Shown here in pieces: positions 33,634 to 39,175 of a stretch of DNA of 39,175 bases (positions are counted from its first letter, which is position 1; each line of letters opens with the position of its first letter). Made by a program: the position numbers and the translations under genes. This stretch comes from Caulobacteraceae bacterium. GTDB taxonomy: Bacteria > Pseudomonadota > Alphaproteobacteria > Caulobacterales > Caulobacteraceae. Location: contig JAIYCQ010000045.1 of NCBI GenBank assembly GCA_027487945.1, forward strand, positions 1 through 39,175, read 5' to 3'. The notes beneath the pieces are model-generated. The model ran no database searches. It saw only the letters and a program-made list of their open reading frames with translations, and had not been told where the DNA came from.

Positions 33634-35739
33634 TCAGGCCTCGGCATCCCCCCAGCGCATCAGTGCGGGGCCTCCCATTGCCGGGTCGGTGGTCGTGACC
33701 CGGCCGGTTTCGACCCGCCCCGCCAACCGTCGACCGAACCGGGGGTCGTTATCGCAGCTCAGGGACAGGTCGTACCAGCCGCCGGTCTTCGCCAGGTCCC
33801 AGGTCCGGCTGACGGATTGCCCCGCCTCCAGGGCAATGGTCCACCGGGCAAGCGACTCGCCATAGGCGGCAGGGTTCACGGTGATCTGGCGACGGGTCCG
33901 ACCGGGATTGCCGACAGACAGGGTCAACCGCCCGGTCTGCCCGTCAGCCACGAAGGCGACCGCTGTCGCGTCGGATTGCGCGACGCCCCGGATATGGCGG
34001 TGAAATCCGTTCGGGCCGATGATCCACAGATCGTGCGGAGCGCCCGCCGCCGGCGCAGGCCAAAGGCCCTCAAGACTCTTGCCGGCCTCCACGGTGTAGC
34101 GGCGCGGAATGGCGTCGAGCGACAGGCGGTCATAGACGTGGAAGACCGCGCCGGCCTTGCCGGCATTGCTGAAGTTGAGCGCCACGCCGGCCGGCGATAC
34201 CTGCGCCACGACGTCGAGGGCGTAGGGCAGCGGCCGGGAAGGGCGCGGCCCGGACAGCTGTACCGGAACGCCAGGCAGGGCAGGTGTTCGCGGGGTGGTG
34301 CGACCAGGCAGGGCGCCGGCCCGTTTTGCTGTCTCAGATGTGGCCGGCAGCGACTGACGAAGCGGGGCGTCATTGGGGGTACGGAAGTCGAAGGCCGAGG
34401 TCAGGTCGCCGCAGACGGCCCGTCGCCAGGCGGAGATATTCGGCTCCATCACGCCGAACCGTTGCTCGAGGAAGCGGATCACTGAGGTGTGGTCGAAGAC
34501 CTCGGAATTGACGAACCCGCCGCGCGACCAGGGCGAGATGACGTACATCGGCACGCGCGGCCCCAGGCCGTAGGGGCGGCCGATCAGGCCGGATCGCTCG
34601 GCCAGCAGTTCTCCGGGCGCGCGGAGCAGGTGATACTCGCCGTCGATCGCGACGGTCGAAGCCCCCAGCAGGCCGCCCCCGCCATCGGCCACGCGCGACG
34701 GCGGCGCCGGCGGCGGGACGTGATCGAAGAAGCCATCGTTCTCGTCGAACATCACCAGCAGGACAGTCCGGCTCCACACCGCCGGGTCGGCCGTCAGCGC
34801 GTCCAGTACGCGGGCGGTGTAGTCGGCGCCCTGCGCCGGGCTCGACGGGCCCGGGTGCTCGGAATCCGCCGCTGGGGAGACGATGTAGGACACCTGCGGC
34901 AGGGCGCCGGCCAGGACGTCAGCGCGTAGCCCGTCTAGGTGCCGGGTCGTCAGCGCCCGCTCAGCCAGCACCCGGTCCGCGCTGGGCGCGCCGGCGAGGG
35001 AGTCGCGGTAGGCCTTGAAGCCGACCAGCGGGTTGTCGCTGAAGTTGTCGGACATGTCCTGGTAGACCCGCCAACTGACACCTGCGGCCTGCAGCCGTTC
35101 GGTGTAGCTGGTCCACAGGTAGGGGTCCTTCGCGCCGCCGTCTTTGGGCAGGCTGTCGTGCGAGTTACCGATCGCCGGGCCGCCGGCCTTGCCGGCAGGG
35201 TCGTTGGTTCCGGTCCAGAGGAACAGGCGATTGGTGTTGGTCCCGGTCTGCGCCGAGCAGTGATAGGCGTCACAGAGGGTGAAGGCATCGGCCAGGGCAA
35301 ACTGGAACGGGATATCGGCCGCATGATAGTAGCCCATCGCCCGGTCGGTCTTCGCCTCGGGCCAATGCCCCATTCGCCCCTGGTCCCAGGCGATCTGGGC
35401 GTCGGGCCAGGTGTGCGGCGTGCCCTCGACCCGCATCAGTTCGAAGGCGTCCTTCGTATCCAGCGGGAAAGGGGACAGGCCGCGCCGGCCTGCGGACTGG
35501 GTCCAGACGGTATGGCCGCCCGGCAGCGGAATCGGGAATCGGTCGGCGAATCCGCGCACCCCGTTCAGCGTGCCGAAGTAGTGATCGAATGACCGGTTCT
35601 CCTGCATCAGGATCACCACATGTTCGACGTCCCGCAGTGAGCCGGTCCGCACCCTTGCGTCGATGCCGGCGGCGCGGGCGATGGCGGGCGCCAGGGCGAA
35701 GGCCGAGCCGAGCGCCAGCAGATTGCGTCGATTCATCAT
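33634..35739 (-). CDS. Phosphocholine-type phospholipase C, Tat-exported
   Basis: This 701-residue enzyme begins with a twin-arginine signal (NRRNLLALGSAFALAPAIARA). The phosphoesterase domain follows, with the diagnostic ENRSFDHYFGTLNGVRGF (47-64), CDAYHCSAQTGTNTNRLFLWTGT, and FDENDGFFDHVPPP metal-site segment. Two C-terminal domains of about 100 residues each (from about 480) are typical of bacterial non-hemolytic/hemolytic phospholipase C (PlcN/PlcH type). It cleaves phosphatidylcholine or sphingomyelin to release phosphocholine, a phosphorus source. The ATG at 35739 follows GAGG by six bases; one at 35751 adds four residues. Its neighbours are phosphonate genes on the same strand, fitting phosphorus scavenging. 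Confidence 0.92.
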   Translation of the reverse strand: MMNRRNLLALGSAFALAPAIARAAGIDARVRTGSLRDVEHVVILMQENRSFDHYFGTLNGVRGFADRFPIPLPGGHTVWTQSAGRRGLSPFPLDTKDAFELMRVEGTPHTWPDAQIAWDQGRMGHWPEAKTDRAMGYYHAADIPFQFALADAFTLCDAYHCSAQTGTNTNRLFLWTGTNDPAGKAGGPAIGNSHDSLPKDGGAKDPYLWTSYTERLQAAGVSWRVYQDMSDNFSDNPLVGFKAYRDSLAGAPSADRVLAERALTTRHLDGLRADVLAGALPQVSYIVSPAADSEHPGPSSPAQGADYTARVLDALTADPAVWSRTVLLVMFDENDGFFDHVPPPAPPSRVADGGGGLLGASTVAIDGEYHLLRAPGELLAERSGLIGRPYGLGPRVPMYVISPWSRGGFVNSEVFDHTSVIRFLEQRFGVMEPNISAWRRAVCGDLTSAFDFRTPNDAPLRQSLPATSETAKRAGALPGRTTPRTPALPGVPVQLSGPRPSRPLPYALDVVAQVSPAGVALNFSNAGKAGAVFHVYDRLSLDAIPRRYTVEAGKSLEGLWPAPAAGAPHDLWIIGPNGFHRHIRGVAQSDATAVAFVADGQTGRLTLSVGNPGRTRRQITVNPAAYGESLARWTIALEAGQSVSRTWDLAKTGGWYDLSLSCDNDPRFGRRLAGRVETGRVTTTDPAMGGPALMRWGDAEA

Positions 35740-35805
35740 GGTTCGCCTCATTTCGTTGACCAGGCGGCATAGTCCCGCTGCGCGACAGTTTGATCCGGCA
35801 GGGCG

Positions 35806-36597
35806 TCAATTCGCGTCGAAGATCGACGGGATATCCGCCACCGTGTCGACGACCCGGTCGGCCCCTGCCGCGAGCAGTGCTGCGCGGACGGGGGCCAGCC
35901 GGCGGTCACGGTCCTCAGGGACCAGCGCCAGGTACTCGCTCTCCGACAGCCCCAGCCCGTTGCCCGAGGCGGCAAGACCGATAGTGAAACACCCCGCGGC
36001 CCGTCCCTCGGCGATACCCGCCTCGGCGTCGTCGACCTTGATCACCCGGGACAGCGGCCAGATGCCGAGATCCGCGCAGGCCTTGTAGATCATCAGCGGC
36101 GACGGCCGCCCTTCCAGGGTCTCGCCGGCGCAGACCAGATGGTCGGGGCTGTAGCCCTGGGCGGCCGCCCGGGCGAGCACCGGCTGCATCATCTCGCGGG
36201 TGTAGCCGGTCGAGGAGGCGATCTTAAGCCCTGCCCGCCTCAGGTCGGCGACCGTCGCCGCCGCCCCGGGAATCAGCCGGGCGGCCTGCCCGGCGGCGTC
36301 GCGCATCAAGGGGCCGAGATCGCCCATCAGCCGTGCGACGTCCGCCTCATCGGGCGCCGCGCCCTGGGCGGCCCGCCAGGCCGCCGCGACCTCCGCCCGT
36401 GCCAGCAGGGCCCGGACGTGAGCGTCCTTGGCCTTGCCCATGTCGGCGCGGGCGGTCTTCTCTTCGAGCGCGACGCCATGATGCCTGAACGCGGTCAGCA
36501 AAGCCTCGACCGGGGCGCGGCAGCCGAAGTCGACCATGGTGCCGGCCCAGTCGAAGATCACCAGGCTGAAGTCGGACAGGCGCAGAGGGGCGTTCAT
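35806..36597 (-). CDS. phnX: Phosphonoacetaldehyde hydrolase (phosphonatase)
   Basis: This 263-residue HAD-superfamily enzyme has the phosphonatase signature VIFDWAGTMVDFGC (nucleophile Asp16). The cap-domain segment ARADMGKAKDAHVRALLA holds the Schiff-base Lys57, which aligns with Lys53 of the Bacillus enzyme. The acid pair in VIKVDDAEAGIAEG is also present. It splits phosphonoacetaldehyde to acetaldehyde and phosphate, and the Lys argues for true PhnX rather than a phosphonatase-like relative. It overlaps the upstream flavin oxidase gene by four bases. No phnW aminotransferase is visible, so the oxidase probably supplies the aldehyde. Confidence 0.9.
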   Translation of the reverse strand: MNAPLRLSDFSLVIFDWAGTMVDFGCRAPVEALLTAFRHHGVALEEKTARADMGKAKDAHVRALLARAEVAAAWRAAQGAAPDEADVARLMGDLGPLMRDAAGQAARLIPGAAATVADLRRAGLKIASSTGYTREMMQPVLARAAAQGYSPDHLVCAGETLEGRPSPLMIYKACADLGIWPLSRVIKVDDAEAGIAEGRAAGCFTIGLAASGNGLGLSESEYLALVPEDRDRRLAPVRAALLAAGADRVVDTVADIPSIFDAN

Positions 36598-37733
36598 GCC
36601 GCGACCTCCTCAAACAGGTCGGCCACGACCTCCTCGCCAAGGGCAAAGCCCGTCGAAGCGCCGGCGCCGGTGGTGACCATTACCAGCCGAACCCCCGGCA
36701 AGGGGCGGTCGACCAGGGTGTTGTGGTCGCGCGCCCAGGCGTAGGTCCCGGTCCATCGCTCCAGCACCGGTGGGGGCGGCCCGCCGAAAACCGTTGAGAA
36801 CTCCTCCAGGATCAGCGCGTCCACCGCCTCTGACGCGAACGGATCAGGCGTCGCGGCATAGTGGTGACTGTCGCCGACCACCAGGCTGCCGTCGGCGCTC
36901 TGCACGACGATCAGGTGAACGCCGTTGGCCAGGTGCTCGCCCTGCTCGCGTCGCAGCCGGGCGCGCAGCGGTTCGGCCTCCGGCAGGGCGCCATAGCCGT
37001 CGTACCGTTCCAGGCCCAGGTCCGACATGACCCCGCCGGCCAATCGGAACCCCGGATCGGCGAGGCGCAGCATTTGCAGCTTGCAGCGGGTCACGCCCTG
37101 GGCGGCGATCCGGTCGGGGAACAGGCTGAACAGGTCATCGCCCGGACAGACGGCGATGGCGTCCGCCCGGACGGGGCCGCCGGTCGTCTCGACCCGCGAG
37201 GTCGCGACCGACTGCACGGCCACCCCTCGTCGGAATTCGACGCCGAAGCGGTCTTCAAGCCAGGCCGCCAACCGGGGAATCGCCTCCCGCGATTCGACCC
37301 GAAGCTCGTGCGGGCTCCACAGCGCCGCGAGCAGGTCGGGCCCGTCGAGGCCGGGCTGGCGGCGGCGGGCGGTCGCGGCGTCGAGCAACTCACAGCCTTC
37401 GCCCATCTCGGTGTCGAGAAAGGCCTCGATCAGGGCGACCGCCTCCGGCCGGCGCGCCGTCATCAGCAGACCCTCATGGAGGACCGGAATGCCGGCTTCG
37501 GCGGCGACCTCGGCCCAGACCTCGCGGCTTCGCCGCGCCCGCCGCCACATCGCGCCGCGGGCCTGGCCGGTGACCGTCACGAAGCCGAAGTTGCGCACCG
37601 AGGCGCCGTTGGCCTGCGCGTCCCGGTCGATGACCACGACCCGCTTGCCGCGCCGGGCGGCCGCCAGGGCGCAGGCCAGGCCGACGATCCCGGCCCCGAC
37701 GACGGCGAGATCAAAGCAGGGTTGGGTCGTCAT
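36594..37733 (-). CDS. FAD-dependent oxidase linked to aminophosphonate catabolism
   Basis: This 379-residue DAO-type flavoprotein has the dinucleotide motif VVGAGIVGL (GAGIVG at 13-18), VIDRD, and the segment ASVRNFGFVTVTGQARGAMWRRARRSREVW that marks the family encoded beside phosphonatase genes. The C terminus has LVMVTTGAGASTGFALGEEVV, the second FAD-binding part. Family members have been proposed to oxidise aminoethylphosphonate or a modified form to phosphonoacetaldehyde. Its stop overlaps the phnX ATG (ATGA), which directly couples both steps. The ATG at 37733 lies ten bases from an inverted repeat; no PhnW gene is nearby. Confidence 0.87.
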   Translation of the reverse strand: MTTQPCFDLAVVGAGIVGLACALAAARRGKRVVVIDRDAQANGASVRNFGFVTVTGQARGAMWRRARRSREVWAEVAAEAGIPVLHEGLLMTARRPEAVALIEAFLDTEMGEGCELLDAATARRRQPGLDGPDLLAALWSPHELRVESREAIPRLAAWLEDRFGVEFRRGVAVQSVATSRVETTGGPVRADAIAVCPGDDLFSLFPDRIAAQGVTRCKLQMLRLADPGFRLAGGVMSDLGLERYDGYGALPEAEPLRARLRREQGEHLANGVHLIVVQSADGSLVVGDSHHYAATPDPFASEAVDALILEEFSTVFGGPPPPVLERWTGTYAWARDHNTLVDRPLPGVRLVMVTTGAGASTGFALGEEVVADLFEEVAA

Positions 37734-37742
37734 GACGCCTCC

Positions 37743-37766
37743 AGGGAACTGCGGACACAGTTCTCT
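37743..37766. promoter_or_regulatory. Operator-like inverted repeat before the aminophosphonate genes
   Basis: AGGGAACTG and CAGTTCTCT form 9-bp arms with one mismatch around a 6-base centre (CGGACA), in the divergent region between the oxidase-phnX operon and the transporter gene. It could be a binding site for a regulator encoded beyond the window. Confidence 0.5.
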
Positions 37767-37899
37767 ACAGCACGGGAGATGACAGGGCGATTTTCACCGT
37801 CGGGGCCGCCGATCCACCGCATACGGCGCAATGTCACTCAACCGCCACAGCCCTGGCCTAGTCAGGCGGCTTCTCCATCTCGCGGGTTCGGGGGGGCGT

Positions 37900-39175
37900 G
37901 TGGCCGGAAAGTTTCAACAGTGGCTGACGCGCGCCAACCCGGCGGTGTTCAGCATCGTCGCCGGGCTCGCGGGCTTCTGCGCCTATTTCTCGATGTACGC
38001 CTTCCGCAAGCCGTTCTCGGCGGCGACCTTCGAGGCGGTGCCCGGCTGGACCTTCCTGCTCGACTACAAGATCGCCCTCGTGCTGGCCCAGGTCGCCGGC
38101 TACGCCCTGTCGAAGATCATCGGCGTCAAGGTCATCTCCGAGATCAGTCCGGCCCGGCGCGGCGTGGCGATTCTAGCCCTGATCGGCCTCTCGTGGCTGG
38201 CGCTGATCGTCTTCGCTGTCACGCCCGCGCCCTGGAACGTGGCGGCGCTGTTCTTCAACGGCCTGCCGCTCGGCATGATCTGGGGCCTGGTGTTCGGCTA
38301 CATGGAGGGCCGGCGGGTGTCGGAGGTGCTCGGTGCGATGCTGTGCGCCAGCTTCATCCTCTCCTCCGGCGTGGTGAAGTCGGTCGGCGCCTGGCTGATC
38401 CATGTCGAACACGTCGACCGGTTCTGGATGCCGACGGCGACCGGCCTGCTGTTCATGCCGCTGCTGGGCCTGTCGGTCTGGCTGCTGGGCCAGCTGCCGC
38501 CGCCGAGTGCGGAAGACGAGGCCGAGCGGATCAAACGCGGGCCGATGAATGCGGGCGAACGGCGAGCCTTCATGGCGCTCTACGCTCCGGGCATTGTGCT
38601 GCTGGTGGCGTCCTACGTTCTGCTCACGGCCTTCAGGGATTTCCGCGACAACTTCGCCGCCGAGATCTGGACCGCGCTCGGCTACGGCGGCCAGGCCTCA
38701 ATGTTCACTGCCAGCGAGCTGCCGGTCGCCGCCGTGGCGCTGGCGGCGCTGGCGGCGATCATCCTGGTGCGGAACAATCTGCGGGCGCTGATGGTGATCC
38801 ATGGCATCGTCATCGGCGGCTTCGCCCTGCTCGGCCTGTCGACACTGGCCTTCCAGGCCGGCCTTCTGCCGCCCCTGCCCTGGATGATCCTGTCCGGCGC
38901 CGGGCTCTACATGGCCTACACGCCGTTCAACGCCATGCTGTTCGACCGGCTCGTGGCGGTCAGTGGCCGCGTTGCGACCGCCGGCTTCCTGATCTACGTC
39001 GCTGACGCCTCCGGCTACATAGGCAGCGCGGCCCTGCTGCTCTGGCGCAATTTCGGCGAGGCGAAACTGGAGTGGCTGAGCTTCTTTATCCTCGCGGCCT
39101 ACGCCACGAGCATCGTCGGCGTGGTGATGGTGTCAGCCGCCGCAGTCTACTTCCTCCGCCAGGGACGTGCGGACC
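37900..39175 (+). CDS. Multi-spanning transporter, DUF5690/MFS-like, partial
   Basis: An open frame of 425 codons runs off the window end without a stop. The product is a polytopic membrane protein of about eleven or more segments. It opens WLTRANPAVFSIVAGLAGFCAYFSMYAFRKPF, then shows ISPARRGVAILALIGLSWLALIVFAV and AYTPFNAMLFDRLVAVS, a pattern I associate with the DUF5690 group of MFS-like transporters. The start is taken as GTG at 37900; an in-frame ATG at 37831 would add 23 residues, and neither has a clear ribosome-binding site. It is divergent from the phosphonatase operon and is probably the uptake or sensing partner for an aminophosphonate. Confidence 0.75.
   Translation, partial: MAGKFQQWLTRANPAVFSIVAGLAGFCAYFSMYAFRKPFSAATFEAVPGWTFLLDYKIALVLAQVAGYALSKIIGVKVISEISPARRGVAILALIGLSWLALIVFAVTPAPWNVAALFFNGLPLGMIWGLVFGYMEGRRVSEVLGAMLCASFILSSGVVKSVGAWLIHVEHVDRFWMPTATGLLFMPLLGLSVWLLGQLPPPSAEDEAERIKRGPMNAGERRAFMALYAPGIVLLVASYVLLTAFRDFRDNFAAEIWTALGYGGQASMFTASELPVAAVALAALAAIILVRNNLRALMVIHGIVIGGFALLGLSTLAFQAGLLPPLPWMILSGAGLYMAYTPFNAMLFDRLVAVSGRVATAGFLIYVADASGYIGSAALLLWRNFGEAKLEWLSFFILAAYATSIVGVVMVSAAAVYFLRQGRAD

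Noticed and set aside
37734..37899. Possible Pho box (CTGTCAT half-site) in the phosphonate divergent region
   Set aside because: Only one half-site is present; no second CTGTCAT-like half-site occurs at the expected 11-base spacing.
36861..39005. 714-codon plus-strand frame running into the terminal transporter
   Set aside because: It starts antisense to the flavin oxidase and then lies in the wrong frame of the transporter, whose frame from 37900 gives continuous membrane helices.

Overview
The window is a dense, very GC-rich stretch of bacterial chromosome. Short ATGA-type overlaps, frequent GTG and TTG starts, a ccoGHIS (fixGHIS) block and several promoter-like TTGACGG / GCTAG elements fit an alphaproteobacterium, most likely Caulobacterales (Caulobacter/Phenylobacterium-like). 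The family-level placement is inference. No rRNA, tRNA, CRISPR array, prophage or insertion sequence was recognised.

Layout. (1) 1-3042 (+): end of ccoG, then ccoH, ccoI and ccoS, the assembly and copper-supply genes of cbb3 oxidase. (2) 3039-11327 (-): an eight-gene run encoding an acyl-CoA synthetase, a MaoC/hotdog protein, three SDR dehydrogenases, an MFS transporter, a GST and an ACAD10/11-like acyl-CoA dehydrogenase. It looks like a CoA-dependent catabolic operon for an unknown carboxylic acid. (3) 11555-16329: a nitroreductase (+), then a second acyl-CoA dehydrogenase (-) divergent from an enoyl-CoA hydratase (+), with an 18-bp palindrome of PsrA type between them. An ABC-F ATPase (+) follows. 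(4) 16352-21869: an epoxide hydrolase (+) converges on a TetR gene (-). The TetR gene ends a minus-strand operon that runs small protein (67 aa), small protein (78 aa), D-aminoacylase-like amidohydrolase, FAD oxidoreductase, TetR. The same AT-rich palindrome (TATAACGYGTTATA) lies at both promoters, so this is probably one TetR-controlled regulon with an undescribed function. It is the best candidate for a new system in the window.

(5) 21950-25407 (-): mlaA, mlaC, mlaD, mlaE and mlaF in one tight operon for retrograde phospholipid transport; the MlaA has no lipobox cysteine. (6) 25593-30470: an RND pump and its lipoprotein adaptor (-), divergent from a TetR regulator (+), with an operator-like repeat between them. 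(7) 30739-33329 (+): a decayed isoaspartyl-peptidase/asparaginase pseudogene, then a Tas-like aldo-keto reductase and an alpha/beta hydrolase. (8) 33330-33633: a gene-free, hairpin-rich segment between convergent genes. (9) 33634-39175: a Tat-exported phosphocholine-type phospholipase C (-), then phnX and a flavin oxidase (-), divergent from a multi-TM transporter (+) that runs off the window. The last three form an aminophosphonate-use module with no aminotransferase (PhnW) in view.

Functionally the window combines respiration assembly, acyl-CoA and xenobiotic catabolism, membrane lipid upkeep and efflux, and phosphorus scavenging. Several start sites were reassigned from ribosome-binding sites and are noted per gene.
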